DNA from: CAVYUC01 sp963783085
GTDB lineage: Bacteria; Bacteroidota; Bacteroidia; Bacteroidales; Prolixibacteraceae
Direction: 5' to 3'
Assembly: GCA_963783085.1 (NCBI GenBank)
Contig: CAWAMJ010000006.1
Coordinates: 62,001-126,000, forward strand
DNA: 64,000 bases
Shown: positions 1-9,907 of the stretch, in pieces
How positions within the stretch are numbered: position 1 is the first letter of the stretch
How the letters are laid out: every line of letters begins with the position of its first letter
Translations under genes and position numbers: made by a program
Notes under the pieces: generated by a model
Told to the model about the DNA's origin: nothing
Databases searched by the model: none
Seen by the model: the letters and a program-made list of their open reading frames with translations, nothing else

Positions 1-56
1 AGTTGGAAGAAACGGTCAGGGGAGCCGGCGGTTTCGGACACACTGGGAAAAAGTAA
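1..56 (+). CDS. dut: dUTP diphosphatase, C-terminal end (partial)
   Basis: The window opens inside a reading frame (frame 3) that ends in LEETVRGAGGFGHTGKK and a TAA stop at 54-56. The RGxGGFGxTG stretch is the glycine-rich motif V that closes over the substrate in trimeric dUTPases, which hydrolyse dUTP to dUMP and pyrophosphate. Only about 17 residues are visible. The following TPR gene starts 4 bases later. The order dut, TPR protein, DUF4292 protein, EnvC-like protein is a familiar Bacteroidota arrangement, which supports the call. Confidence 0.8.
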   Translation, partial: LEETVRGAGGFGHTGKK

Positions 57-60
57 TAAA

Positions 61-1824
61 ATGAAAAAAAATATAAAGTGGTTTAGTTATATGGTTCTGC
101 TGGGGCTGTTGCTGTCGTGCACCGGCGTTAAAAATACCGCTCGGGAAAATGCAGATGCCAAAGTTGAACCTGTTGTACAGGAAACCGAACTGGACGATCA
201 GAAACAGGCGCAATTTGAATTCTTATTTGTTGAAGCTTTAAAACAGAAAATGTTTGGCAACAGCCAAAAAGCCATACAATTGTTGTCAAGCTGTTTGGAA
301 ATTGATCCAAATTCATCGGCGGCAATGTATGAATTAGCCAGTATTCACGCGGCCAATAGTGATTTTACCAGCGCTTCGTTGTTGCTTGAAAAAGCAACCA
401 GCATCAATCCAGGAAATAAATGGTACAAATTGTTGCTGGCGCAGGTATATCAGCAATCGAACAAGTTGAATAAAGCTGCAACCGTTTATGACGAATTGCT
501 GGTTAAAGATCCGGAAAACCTGGAATACCTGTACATGAAAGCGATGTTGTTAACCAATGCGAAAAAAACTGATGAAGCTGTTCAGGCTTATAACAAGCTG
601 GAACAAAAAGTGGGGATAAACGAACAAATTTCGGTGGCAAAACAACAGCTTTATCTCACGCAGGGGAAAACCGATAAAGCATTTGAAGAAATAAACAAAC
701 TCATCGAAAGCAATCCGAATGAACCAAAATATTACGGATTGCTTGCCGATTTGTACCAAAGCCAGGGTGACTCAGTCAGCGCATTGAAATATTACCGTAA
801 AATTCAGGAAATTGATCCGAACAATGGTTTTGTACATTTTTCACTGGCTAATTATTACCTTCAGAATGGCGATTTGAATAGGTCGTTTGAAGAGACCAAA
901 ACAGGATTCAAAAGCGAAGACGTTGATTTACAAAGTAAACTGCAACTTTATTTAATGCTTACTGAACATCCCGGCGAAACAAAAATTGACAATGAAAAAC
1001 AGGACGAGCTGATACAGATTTTGCTTAATCAATATCCGGAAGAATCATTGGTACATACGGTTTATGCCGAAAATTTGCTCAAAAGCAATAAACTTGAAGA
1101 GGCGCGCGAACAACTGCTGAAGGCACTTGATATTGAAAAAAACGATTACATGATTTGGGAGCGCGTGCTTTTTATCGATAACGATTTGCAGGATTGGGAT
1201 GGTTTATACAAGCACAGCACGGAAGCAATTGAACTTTTTCCGAACCAGCCGCAGGTTTATTTTTTGAATGCAGTAGCTTGCGTTCAGTTGGAAAAATACG
1301 ACGAAACGGTCTCAGTAACCGATGAAGGACTTGATTTTGTGGTTGACAATCCGCAATTGGAAGGACAATTTTTGATGCTAAAGGGTGAAGCGTTATATAA
1401 ACAAAATAAAGTGGATGAAGCATTTGAACTGTTCGATAAATCCGTAAAACTGGATCAGGATAATTACATCGCCATGAACAATTACGCTTATTACCTGTCG
1501 ATCGACGGTAAAGATTTGGACAAAGCCGAACGCATGAGCGGAAAGGTCATTGAGCGTTTTCCGGATAACCCGACTTACCTCGACACACATGCCTGGGTGC
1601 TTTTCAGGAAAGGTGATTATTCACTGGCCAAATTTTACATGGAATCGGCGCTCCGCAATGGCGGAGACACCAATGCCACGCTCCTTGATCATTACGGCGA
1701 TATCCTGTACCAGTTGAAAAAAATAGATGAAGCTGTTGAGCAGTGGAAAAAAGCGGAGGAAATAGGCGGCTCTACCGTATTGCTCGAAAAGAAAATCAGG
1801 GAAAAAAAGCGTTTCGATGAATAG
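61..1824 (+). CDS. TPR-repeat lipoprotein
   Basis: 587 residues. The N terminus is a lipoprotein signal peptide with the lipobox LLLSC, so Cys20 should be lipidated. From about residue 50 to the end the protein is a run of tetratricopeptide repeats (for example AIQLLSSCLEIDPNSSAAMYELA, and PDNPTYLDTHAWVLFRKGDYSLA). TPRs are protein-binding scaffolds, so a role as an envelope adaptor is inferred; the partner is unknown. It sits 4 bases after dut and overlaps the next gene by 8 bases, suggesting translational coupling in an envelope operon. Confidence 0.85.
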   Translation: MKKNIKWFSYMVLLGLLLSCTGVKNTARENADAKVEPVVQETELDDQKQAQFEFLFVEALKQKMFGNSQKAIQLLSSCLEIDPNSSAAMYELASIHAANSDFTSASLLLEKATSINPGNKWYKLLLAQVYQQSNKLNKAATVYDELLVKDPENLEYLYMKAMLLTNAKKTDEAVQAYNKLEQKVGINEQISVAKQQLYLTQGKTDKAFEEINKLIESNPNEPKYYGLLADLYQSQGDSVSALKYYRKIQEIDPNNGFVHFSLANYYLQNGDLNRSFEETKTGFKSEDVDLQSKLQLYLMLTEHPGETKIDNEKQDELIQILLNQYPEESLVHTVYAENLLKSNKLEEAREQLLKALDIEKNDYMIWERVLFIDNDLQDWDGLYKHSTEAIELFPNQPQVYFLNAVACVQLEKYDETVSVTDEGLDFVVDNPQLEGQFLMLKGEALYKQNKVDEAFELFDKSVKLDQDNYIAMNNYAYYLSIDGKDLDKAERMSGKVIERFPDNPTYLDTHAWVLFRKGDYSLAKFYMESALRNGGDTNATLLDHYGDILYQLKKIDEAVEQWKKAEEIGGSTVLLEKKIREKKRFDE

Positions 1825-2689
1825 GTTACCGGTTGTTTTAATTTTTTTTGTTTCTGCATTGTGGTTCGTTTCCTGCCGCACTGCGCGCGAAATTCCAACC
1901 GTGGAGCTAAAGTCGATCAGTACAAACAAACTGTTGAAAAGGGTGGAACAAAATGCATTCGACTACCATTTTTTAACCATCAGGCGCATCAATTGTCAAT
2001 TTTCCGATGAGAATTCGAGAACTTCATTCAGGGCGAATTTAAAGGCCGAACGCGATAAAAAAATCCTGATTTCAATTAGTAAGTTAAATATTCCGGTGGG
2101 AAGAGTGTTGCTGACACCCGATAGCGTGAAGTATGTGAATTATCTGGAACATAATTTTTTCGTGGATGATTATTCCTATTTAAGCGATGTGTTGAATATC
2201 GATCTCGATTTTGAAACCATTCAGTCTATTCTTTCGAACAACGCCTTTTCGTACCGGAACGACTCACGGAATAAAGATTTCCGAACATTCGACTCATACA
2301 TCGAAAACGGGCGTTACGTGTTGATATCGGAAAAAAATCGAAAGATTGCAAAACTGGAGGAGAATGATAAAAACAACCGGATTCAGCGCCGGTTGCAGCG
2401 GCTCGACGATGAAGCGCTGATTGTACAAAAGATGTTTTTTAACCCGAATTTTGCGCTTACCCGGCTTGTAATAAACGATAAATCGAACAATCGGAACATG
2501 GAAATGGATTTCGACGATTTCGAACAAGTAATGAAAAGAGTTTATCCGGGAACCATCGAAATGAATTTTGAATCAACCGGTAACAAGGTTTCAATGAAAA
2601 TTAAAATGAATGGCTTTTCAACCGAAAAAATCAATTCATTCAGTTTCAACATTCCTGAAAAATATGAGCAAATCAACGTAAATCAATAA
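1817..2689 (+). CDS. DUF4292 family lipoprotein
   Basis: 290 residues with a signal peptide and lipobox WFVSC (Cys20). The rest looks like a lipoprotein-carrier (LolA/LppX-like) beta fold: phrases such as RINCQFSDENSRTSFRANLK and LISISKLNIPVGRVLLTPDSV are typical of DUF4292. A role in lipid or lipoprotein handling at the outer membrane is inferred from the fold only. The start overlaps the upstream TPR gene by 8 bases, and the EnvC-like gene follows 32 bases after the stop, so the three are probably one operon. Confidence 0.75.
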   Translation: MNRLPVVLIFFVSALWFVSCRTAREIPTVELKSISTNKLLKRVEQNAFDYHFLTIRRINCQFSDENSRTSFRANLKAERDKKILISISKLNIPVGRVLLTPDSVKYVNYLEHNFFVDDYSYLSDVLNIDLDFETIQSILSNNAFSYRNDSRNKDFRTFDSYIENGRYVLISEKNRKIAKLEENDKNNRIQRRLQRLDDEALIVQKMFFNPNFALTRLVINDKSNNRNMEMDFDDFEQVMKRVYPGTIEMNFESTGNKVSMKIKMNGFSTEKINSFSFNIPEKYEQINVNQ

Positions 2690-2721
2690 ACTACTTCGAA
2701 TTAAAAACAGACGAATTCGGC

Positions 2722-3912
2722 ATGAAAACGTTGTTTCTGATAATTGGGCTTTTAACAATTTACGTATCTGGTTTCAGCCAGTCGATAACCGAATTGCAGG
2801 AGAGGAAACAAAATGCAGCAAAAGAAATTGAATATACCACCCGTTTATTAAATGAAGCTCAGCAAAACGAAAAATCGTCGCTAAACCGTTTGCGGTTGCT
2901 GAACAACCGCTTGAACCAGCGCAACCTTCTCATTTCAAGCATAAACAGCGAAGTTGAGCTGTACCAGGAATTTATTGATAACAACAGTTACGTGGTAAAA
3001 GCAATGCAGGAAGACATTGCTCAAATCAGGAAAGAATATGCGGAGCTGATTCGATTTGCCTACCGGAACCGGAACGTAACTGACGATATACTGTTCCTTC
3101 TTTCAGCAGAGAATTTTAACCAGGCGTACCGGCGTTTTTTATACATGAAACGGTACACGTTGTTCAGGAGGAAACAAGCGGAAACGATTGTCGCCATCCA
3201 GGATTTGTTAAACGAAAAAATTTCGGAACTGAAGGAGCTTCAACAGGTTAAGGAAAAGTTGATGAACGAAACCAAACAGGAAGCGCAGAAAATTTCAGGC
3301 GAACGTAAACTGCAGAATTCAGAAGTTCAAAAGCTGCAGAAACAACAGAAAAGCTTAAAGCAAAAACTGAACGAACAGCGCCGCATCGAACAGCAACTGG
3401 AACGTGAGATTCAGCGAATCATTGAAGAAGAGGCGCGCAAAAACCGGGAAGCGGGGGCGCCGGCATATGCATTAACACCGGAACAAAAACTTGTAGGCGA
3501 CAATTTTGAACAAAATAGAAACCGGCTGCCATGGCCCACCGAGCGCGGAATCGTTACCGAACATTTCGGTATCCACCAGCATCCGGTGCTTTCAAATGTG
3601 CAAATCAGGAACAACGGCATTAATATTTCAACTGAAGCGGGAGCGAAAGTTCGGGCGGTTTTTAATGGCGAGGTGAGCCGCGTTTTTGGCATTACCGGCG
3701 GTAATTCTGCAGTGATTATCAGGCACGGAAACTACCTGACTGTCTATTCCAATTTAGGCGAAGTTACCGTAAAAAAAGGCGATAAAGTGTCAACCAAACA
3801 ATACATCGGCACCGTTTATACCGATCCCGATGACGGGAATAAATCCATCCTGAAATTTCAAATCTGGCGCGAAAACCAAAAACTCGACCCGGAAGAGTGG
3901 ATTGGCAGGTAA
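2722..3912 (+). CDS. EnvC-like murein hydrolase activator (degenerate M23/LytM)
   Basis: 396 residues. Signal peptide (about 1-19), then a long coiled coil (about 20-250) rich in Gln, Glu, Lys and Arg, then a LytM/M23 domain (about 275-390). The zinc-site residues of active LytM enzymes look lost: the usual Asp is Asn in NNGINIS, and the HxH strand reads LKFQIW. That is the pattern of EnvC/NlpD-type proteins, which switch on cell-wall amidases rather than cut peptidoglycan themselves. It ends the dut-TPR-DUF4292 operon and converges on the methyltransferase gene with 1 base between stops. Confidence 0.8.
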   Translation: MKTLFLIIGLLTIYVSGFSQSITELQERKQNAAKEIEYTTRLLNEAQQNEKSSLNRLRLLNNRLNQRNLLISSINSEVELYQEFIDNNSYVVKAMQEDIAQIRKEYAELIRFAYRNRNVTDDILFLLSAENFNQAYRRFLYMKRYTLFRRKQAETIVAIQDLLNEKISELKELQQVKEKLMNETKQEAQKISGERKLQNSEVQKLQKQQKSLKQKLNEQRRIEQQLEREIQRIIEEEARKNREAGAPAYALTPEQKLVGDNFEQNRNRLPWPTERGIVTEHFGIHQHPVLSNVQIRNNGINISTEAGAKVRAVFNGEVSRVFGITGGNSAVIIRHGNYLTVYSNLGEVTVKKGDKVSTKQYIGTVYTDPDDGNKSILKFQIWRENQKLDPEEWIGR

Positions 3913-3913
3913 T

Positions 3914-4696
3914 CTACTGCGAAACAACGTAATACATGGCGGTGGTAAAGAAGTCGCGTACAAACGGAACTGCTGAAACCATTTTGATTTGACGGCGCGG
4001 TTTCAAACCGAATTTAGTCTCATAATTCGGATTTACCAGATAATATGTACGTTTATCAATGTTGTAGTTTTCCTTTTTCAGGATTTGCTCAAACCGTTCG
4101 ATGGATATACCGGTTTCCTTAATAAAAAGTAACCCTTCGATGCGGCTGTCTTCTTCGTTGAAAGCCTTTAAAACGGCTTTATAGACGTTTTTAGGGAGGA
4201 TATGGAACCAGGGCGTCGTGGATAGTAACTTGCTGCTGCAAATTTGCTGATGGCCACCAAATGGATTGTACCAGGGAGGGAACGCCAGGAAAAACTTCCC
4301 GACGGGTTTCAGGAATTGTTTAACAAATCCCATGAACTTTTCCTGGTTGGGAATGTGCTCAATAACGTCGCGCATGATAATCAGATCGAACTTCTTACCC
4401 TGGAGGTCAACTTCGTAAATATCCTTGCAAATCAGCGAGAGGTTCTGCCTGAACGCGCTATTTTTATAAAACTCCCGTGCCAGGTCAATTCGTCCGCATG
4501 AAATATCGATTCCGGTTGCCTTGCAGCCCATTTCGAGAAACGGCTTGAGGTTGCCGGCTTCACCGCAGCCAATTTCCAGAACTTCCGTTCCTGGCCCTAA
4601 ATTCACCAGGTTCTCCAGGTATGGAACCACAAATTTCGCAGTGGTGCGGGCCTGTTCTTCAAAGTACTGCTCTTTATTTTTGTGGCGAGTTTGCAT
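3914..4696 (-). CDS. class I SAM-dependent methyltransferase
   Basis: 260 residues. The S-adenosylmethionine motif I is VLEIGCGEAGN (about residues 39-49), followed by an acidic strand end (ATGIDIS) and the post-motif RDVIEHIPNQEKF. These place it in the Methyltransf_11/UbiE-like class. The substrate cannot be read from the sequence. The C-terminal third (about 170-260) is not part of the core fold and ends in a Tyr/Val-rich stretch. It appears to be a single gene; a terminator of the upstream crp-type gene lies between them. Confidence 0.75.
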   Translation of the reverse strand: MQTRHKNKEQYFEEQARTTAKFVVPYLENLVNLGPGTEVLEIGCGEAGNLKPFLEMGCKATGIDISCGRIDLAREFYKNSAFRQNLSLICKDIYEVDLQGKKFDLIIMRDVIEHIPNQEKFMGFVKQFLKPVGKFFLAFPPWYNPFGGHQQICSSKLLSTTPWFHILPKNVYKAVLKAFNEEDSRIEGLLFIKETGISIERFEQILKKENYNIDKRTYYLVNPNYETKFGLKPRRQIKMVSAVPFVRDFFTTAMYYVVSQ

Positions 4697-4773
4697 ATTT
4701 TTTTAATTTGGTGCTGCAAGATAAAAAATCAGTTTCAAATTGGTGATTAAAAAAACCGGTTAACCTGTATAAC

Positions 4774-4800
4774 AAAAAAACCGGCGCTTCCACCGGTTTT
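4774..4800 (-). terminator. Rho-independent terminator of the Crp/Fnr gene
   Basis: Read on the minus strand, an 8-bp perfect stem AAAACCGG / CCGGTTTT with an 8-base loop is followed by more T residues, starting 5 bases after the stop codon of the regulator gene. Confidence 0.75.
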
Positions 4801-4804
4801 CCGT

Positions 4805-5506
4805 TTAAATATTTGCTACCCGACGTAAACTCGCAATGTCGAGAAATTTTATTTTTCTTCCCTGAAGCTCGATTAGTTTATCCTGTTTAAATTCCGAAAG
4901 CAGGCGGATTACGGATTCGGTGGCGGTGCCGACCATATTCGCCAACTCCTCCCGGGTGAGTGAAATCTGCAGTGTATTTTGATTGTCAACCTCGAAATTT
5001 TCCTTCAAAAGAAGCAGGACTTCGGCCAGCCTTTCGCGAACTGTTTTTTGTGCAATATCGGTGATATAATCATTTGCTTCGCGCAATTCGCGACAAACAA
5101 TCTGCAGCATGTGGTGTGAAAACTGCCAGTTGCTTTGTATCAGAAAAAGCAGTGTTTGATATGGAATATGACACAAAACAGCTTCTTCAATGACTTTGGC
5201 CGTTGTACATGCCAGTTCCTGGCTCAGTAGCGAACGGTAGGCAATGATTTCTCCTTTTTTGGCGAAACGGATTATTTGTTCTTTTCCGTCAATTCCGGTT
5301 TTTAAAACCTTTACAATTCCTTTCGTAACGCAAAAAAATCCGGTTAAACGGCTTCCTTCCCTGTAAATGATGGTGCCCTTCTTATAGAGCGAACACGTCT
5401 TTTCATAATTTAAACGATTGAATTCCTCTTCGTTTAATTTCTTAAACAATTGAAAGCCACTCAAATTTGTCTCTTCCTCAGTGGGCCTTTTTATTGCGCT
5501 TCTCAT
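4805..5506 (-). CDS. Crp/Fnr family transcriptional regulator
   Basis: 233 residues. The N-terminal half is a cyclic-nucleotide-binding-like beta roll (about 25-140; GTIIYREGSRLTGFFCVTKGIVKV). The C-terminal part is a Crp-type winged helix (about 165-230), with recognition helix region LTREELANMVGTATESVIRLLSEF. There is no N-terminal Cys cluster, so it is not a classical FeS Fnr. Cys residues at about 40 and 47 do not form a known motif. It is monocistronic, with its own terminator, and divergent from the OsmC gene, which may be a target. The ligand is unknown. Confidence 0.85.
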   Translation of the reverse strand: MRSAIKRPTEEETNLSGFQLFKKLNEEEFNRLNYEKTCSLYKKGTIIYREGSRLTGFFCVTKGIVKVLKTGIDGKEQIIRFAKKGEIIAYRSLLSQELACTTAKVIEEAVLCHIPYQTLLFLIQSNWQFSHHMLQIVCRELREANDYITDIAQKTVRERLAEVLLLLKENFEVDNQNTLQISLTREELANMVGTATESVIRLLSEFKQDKLIELQGRKIKFLDIASLRRVANI

Positions 5507-5733
5507 TTTCCGTATAACTCTGATTATTTATTAAATACCAATTTTTAAAAGGCATTAAAGATACTATTTCATTGACTATCTGAAAAACTATTTATATAGA
5601 TAATTGTATAAGGTGTTAAACAACCAATTTGCAATATAACTTATAAACGGATGTAGAATAGAATTAGTATAAATGTATAAAAACCAGAAATTTCAGCGAA
5701 CAGAGTAATAACTTTTAAAAAACAAAAACAAAA

Positions 5734-6153
5734 ATGAAACATGTTGTAGATATGTCGTGGACTGATGAAGTAGCTTTTGAAACCGATATGGACGGGCACA
5801 ATTTGATTCTGGATGCTGCAAAAGAATCGGGTGGCAACGATTTGGGTCCGCGCCCGAAAAAACTGATGCTGGCGGCGCTCGCCGGTTGCACAGGTGTTGA
5901 TGTTATTATGATTCTGAAAAAAATGAAGGTAATACCTGAAGCTTTCCATGTAATTGTAGAGGCCGATGTAACCGAAGAACATCCGATGCACTATACAAAA
6001 ATGAAAGTGGTTTACCAGTTTAAAGGGAAAAACCTTCCGATGGATAAACTCCAAAAAGCTGTTAATCTTTCGGAAACAAAGTATTGCGGTGTTACAGCGG
6101 TGTATAAAAAAGCCATGGATGTGCAAACGGAGATTAGGGTGGTGGAGGGTTAA
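5734..6153 (+). CDS. OsmC family protein
   Basis: 139 residues. OsmC/Ohr-type fold with both redox cysteines in their usual settings: Cys52 in LAGCTGVDV and Cys118 in KYCGVTAVYKK. Members of this family reduce organic hydroperoxides or act in sulfur and redox homeostasis; the exact substrate cannot be told. It is divergent from the Crp/Fnr gene (227-bp gap), followed 110 bp downstream by a pirin gene. The start is the first ATG after an A-rich leader. Confidence 0.85.
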   Translation: MKHVVDMSWTDEVAFETDMDGHNLILDAAKESGGNDLGPRPKKLMLAALAGCTGVDVIMILKKMKVIPEAFHVIVEADVTEEHPMHYTKMKVVYQFKGKNLPMDKLQKAVNLSETKYCGVTAVYKKAMDVQTEIRVVEG

Positions 6154-6263
6154 AGTTCCAATATGTACGTTTTCTTAGTCGGGCCGGATTCACTGAACAA
6201 ATTAATTTCTTTTTTGTCTTTTAAGTTGATCGTTTAGCAGGAAAATAATAGACAATTTGGAAA

Positions 6264-6977
6264 ATGGAACAGGTATTTCACAAATCATCCGAGCGGGGCT
6301 TTGCCGATCATGGATGGCTAAAAGCCCGCCATTCATTCAGCTTTGCCAATTATCACAACAGCGAAAAAATGCATTTCGGAAAACTTCGGGTATTCAATGA
6401 TGATATTGTTGCACCTTCGCGGGGATTTGATCTCCATCCGCACCAGGACATGGAAATCATCACCATTCCATTGGCTGGTTCTTTAAAACACAGCGACAAC
6501 ATGGGCAACGAAGGTTTAATTACGGCAGGCGAAGTCCAGGTGATGTCAGCCGGAACCGGCGTCTGGCATTCCGAATTCAATGCTTCCGGCGCCGAAGATT
6601 TGAACCTGTTCCAGATTTGGATATTCACCGACGAAAAAGGGCATAAACCACGATACGACCAGAAGAAGTTTTCGGCAGAAGGACGAAAAAACAAGTGGCA
6701 GTTGCTGGTTTCACCCGATGGTGCGGATGGTTCGCTGTGGATTCACCAAAAGGCATTTATCTCCCAAATTGAAACCGATGAAATGAAAAACTTCAGCTAC
6801 GGGCTGAGGGGCAGCGGAAACGGCGTTTATTTCATGCTTGTAAATGGCTATGCCGAAATTGCAGGATTTGGAATGGAACGAAGAGACGCAGCCGGCTTTT
6901 GGTCCCTCAACCATCCGCTCGAAATCTCGTTAAATGCCCATTCAAGTTTACTGGCGGTTGAAGTTCCCATGAATTAA
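6264..6977 (+). CDS. pirin family protein
   Basis: 237 residues, the length of YhhW-type bicupin pirins. The metal ligands are all present: His58 and His60 in LHPHQDME, His102 and Glu104 in GTGVWHSEFN. Family members bind iron and some oxidise quercetin or act as redox sensors. Physiological role here is unknown. It lies after OsmC in the same direction, so a small stress-related pair is possible but no shared promoter was established. Confidence 0.85.
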   Translation: MEQVFHKSSERGFADHGWLKARHSFSFANYHNSEKMHFGKLRVFNDDIVAPSRGFDLHPHQDMEIITIPLAGSLKHSDNMGNEGLITAGEVQVMSAGTGVWHSEFNASGAEDLNLFQIWIFTDEKGHKPRYDQKKFSAEGRKNKWQLLVSPDGADGSLWIHQKAFISQIETDEMKNFSYGLRGSGNGVYFMLVNGYAEIAGFGMERRDAAGFWSLNHPLEISLNAHSSLLAVEVPMN

Positions 6978-7120
6978 TCGTATTGATTTTTAGCTGAAAT
7001 ACGCCGTCACGCGGTTTAGGGAATTTACAGATTAATTTTAAATTAGCATTTTGAATTTCAGACCATATAATTGTCCTGAAATTTTTAAAGTTGATTCTGT
7101 AACAATCTAAACCTTGAAAA

Positions 7121-9565
7121 ATGGGATATAAAATATTCTTGCCGCTTTTCGTTCTTGCTGTTTTTTTAATCTCCTGTTCCGAAAATTTTGATGCAGTAAA
7201 CAGGGAAATTTCTTTTAACAACGACTGGAAATTCCTCCGTGCTGATGTTGAAGACGCTGAGGCGCCTGATTTTGATGATGCCGGCTGGCGAACATTGGAT
7301 CTCCCACACGATTACAGCATTGAAGATCTGCCGGAAAGAGAAGACATAAAACAAATCGGGCCGTTTTCGGAAGAAAGCGCCGGAGGAGCATCAACCGGCC
7401 ATGTGGTTGGCGGAACAGCATGGTACCGGAAACATTTTACTTTGGGAAAGGAAGATGACAATAAAATCATCCAAATACTTTTCGATGGCGTATACATGAA
7501 TGCCGATTTCTGGCTCAATGGGAAGCATCTTGGAAATCATCCGTATGGATATACCGCTTTTGCCTATGATTTAACCGATTATCTAAATCCGGCTGGCGAA
7601 GAAAATGTATTGGCTGTACAGCTAAAAAACGAGGATAAAAATTCTCGCTGGTACAGTGGTTCCGGAATTTACAGGAATGTGAAACTGATAAAAACCAGGA
7701 CGGTGCATGTTGCTTTATGGGGAAATTATATCACCACTCCCGAAGCTTCCCCGGAAAAAGCTACGGTGAAAATTGAAAGCGTGATTGTGAATTCGGCGCC
7801 CGAAAATAAAAACATAACAGTTCGTGCCACTATTTTAAATGCCGGCGGAGAAAATGTTGCAACTGCTGAACAAACAATGGATATAAACTCAGGAACCAAT
7901 GAAATAGCAGATTTTCGATTCATAATTGACAATCCCGGTCTTTGGTCCGTAGACACCCCACAGTTGTATACGGTCCAAATTCAAGTTGAACAAGGTGGGG
8001 CGTTACTTGATGATGTGAAGGAAAAATTCGGTATCCGGAGCATAGATTTTTCGGCTGAAGATGGGTTTCTGCTGAACGGCAAAAATGTGTTGTTGAAAGG
8101 AGGCTGCATGCATCACGATAACGGGATTTTAGGTTCTGCAGCTTTTAAAACCGCCGAATACAGGCGGGTCCAAAAAATGAAGGAATATGGTTTTAATGCC
8201 ATTCGAACATCGCACAATCCACCTTCAAAAACTTTTCTTGATGCCTGTGATGAACTGGGAATGCTTGTAATGGACGAATCATTTGATCAGTGGCAAAAGC
8301 CCAAAAATCCGCAGGATTATAACCTCTACTTCGATAACTGGTGGGAAAAAGATTTGGAATCAATGATACTGCGGGATCGAAATCATCCTTCCATCATAAT
8401 CTGGAGCATTGGAAATGAAATAAAGGAACGGGCCGATTCATCAGGCCTGGCTATTGCCAAAAAGCTGAAAACAAAAATTAAATCATTGGATTCACAACGA
8501 CCTGTAACGCAGGCAATTTGTAGTTTCTGGGATAATCCCGGTCTGACCTGGGAAGATACCGAACCGGTTTTTGCTGTTCTGGATGTGGGGGGATACAACT
8601 ATCAGTGGAAACAATATGAACCCGATCATGAAAAATTTCCTGAACGAATTATGGTAGGAACAGAATCCATTGCCAAAGAAGCATTTGAAAACTGGCAGAT
8701 GGTAAAAAAACATCCTTACGTCATCGGGGATTTTGTATGGACAGGAATGGATTACCTGGGGGAATCTGGAATTGGAAGCACACACTTCGATAACGAAAAA
8801 GTGAGCTTTTTACCGCCGTGGCCCTGGTTTAATGCTTATTGCGGAGACGTGGGTATTCTCGGGGATAAAAAGCCGCAATTATTTTACCGTCAAGTGGTTT
8901 GGGGAGACAGCGATCTGGAAATGCTGGTACATGTTCCTGTTCCGAATGGCCAAAAAGAAATAGTAAGTTTCTGGGGCTGGCCCAGTGAAGTAAAAAACTG
9001 GAACTGGGAAGGAAATGAGGGAAAACCGCTGCAGGTTTCCGTTTATTCCAACTATGATCAGGTGCGTCTTGAATTAAATGGAAAACCAATCGAAACCAGG
9101 AATGTTTCACATGAAACAAAATTAACAGCAACGTTTGTAGTCCCTTATCAGCCAGGTAACTTAACCGCCATCGGATTAAAAAACGGAAAGGAAATTTCCC
9201 GCCAAACCCTAAAAACAGCAGGAAAACCAGCAAAATTGAAAATCACTGCGGAACGGAATACACTGTCAGCAGGCATTGATGATTTGGCTTACTTTAATAT
9301 TGAAGTCATCGATGAAAGCGGAAACCTCGTCCCAAATGCTGAACTTCCGGTTGAATTTAATATTGAGGGAGATGGTGAATTGCAAGCTGTCGGAAACGGA
9401 AATCCAACTGATATGAAAAGCTTTCAGCAACGTTCGGTAAAAACGTTTCGTGGCAAATGCCAGTTGATTATCCGTCCGTTTGAAGAAGGTGGTGAAATAA
9501 TTATTTCCGCAAAGTCAGAAGGACTGGAAACCGGAACACGAAGTATTAAGATGATGAAAATGTGA
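7121..9565 (+). CDS. glycoside hydrolase family 2 protein (beta-galactosidase-like lipoprotein)
   Basis: 814 residues. Lipoprotein signal with VFLISC (Cys19). Order of domains: sugar-binding jelly roll (about 30-190), Ig-like (about 200-300), TIM barrel (about 305-600), a DUF4982-like segment and a C-terminal Ig-like domain. The acid/base is Glu433 in SIGNEI, and the nucleophile is likely Glu515 in VGTESI. The motif RTSHNPPS of GH2 beta-galactosidases is present. Substrate may be beta-galactoside or glucuronide; it should act on the outer-membrane surface or in the periplasm. It stands alone, without a SusCD pair. Confidence 0.88.
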   Translation: MGYKIFLPLFVLAVFLISCSENFDAVNREISFNNDWKFLRADVEDAEAPDFDDAGWRTLDLPHDYSIEDLPEREDIKQIGPFSEESAGGASTGHVVGGTAWYRKHFTLGKEDDNKIIQILFDGVYMNADFWLNGKHLGNHPYGYTAFAYDLTDYLNPAGEENVLAVQLKNEDKNSRWYSGSGIYRNVKLIKTRTVHVALWGNYITTPEASPEKATVKIESVIVNSAPENKNITVRATILNAGGENVATAEQTMDINSGTNEIADFRFIIDNPGLWSVDTPQLYTVQIQVEQGGALLDDVKEKFGIRSIDFSAEDGFLLNGKNVLLKGGCMHHDNGILGSAAFKTAEYRRVQKMKEYGFNAIRTSHNPPSKTFLDACDELGMLVMDESFDQWQKPKNPQDYNLYFDNWWEKDLESMILRDRNHPSIIIWSIGNEIKERADSSGLAIAKKLKTKIKSLDSQRPVTQAICSFWDNPGLTWEDTEPVFAVLDVGGYNYQWKQYEPDHEKFPERIMVGTESIAKEAFENWQMVKKHPYVIGDFVWTGMDYLGESGIGSTHFDNEKVSFLPPWPWFNAYCGDVGILGDKKPQLFYRQVVWGDSDLEMLVHVPVPNGQKEIVSFWGWPSEVKNWNWEGNEGKPLQVSVYSNYDQVRLELNGKPIETRNVSHETKLTATFVVPYQPGNLTAIGLKNGKEISRQTLKTAGKPAKLKITAERNTLSAGIDDLAYFNIEVIDESGNLVPNAELPVEFNIEGDGELQAVGNGNPTDMKSFQQRSVKTFRGKCQLIIRPFEEGGEIIISAKSEGLETGTRSIKMMKM

Positions 9566-9580
9566 ATCTTAAAGAAAGGT

Positions 9581-9907
9581 TCAGCATTTATTCACTTTGT
9601 CTTTTTTACGATATGGCCACCATTTATAAATTTTTCGGCCGGCAAATTGGCCAAGAAAAAAACTTCCGATAAGAAAAGGCGCCAATCCCCAGGTGAGGTG
9701 CAAGTCATGGAATTTGCGAATGAGAATAATCAGCGGCACCGGTGCATGAATGGAAACAAACCACCAGAATGAGAGCTTCCGGAACCCGCCGCGCAGGTAA
9801 CCAAAAGGCAAGTTAACAATAAAAGTGGCAATGCACGTGTAGGCAACCCGCCACTCAAGGCTTAGCATATTCTGTGCGTTTGCTCCGGCGACAGATAAAA
9901 TGGTCAT
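9581..9907 (-). CDS. small membrane protein downstream of hemH
   Basis: 108 residues with three or four hydrophobic segments (for example VAYTCIATFIVNLPFGYL and GLAPFLIGSFFLGQFAGRKI) and a basic C-terminal tail. Its start overlaps the hemH stop by 4 bases (ATGA), so it is the last gene of the heme operon. I do not recognise a characterised family. Context suggests a membrane role linked to the last heme steps, but that is inference. Confidence 0.65.
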   Translation of the reverse strand: MTILSVAGANAQNMLSLEWRVAYTCIATFIVNLPFGYLRGGFRKLSFWWFVSIHAPVPLIILIRKFHDLHLTWGLAPFLIGSFFLGQFAGRKIYKWWPYRKKDKVNKC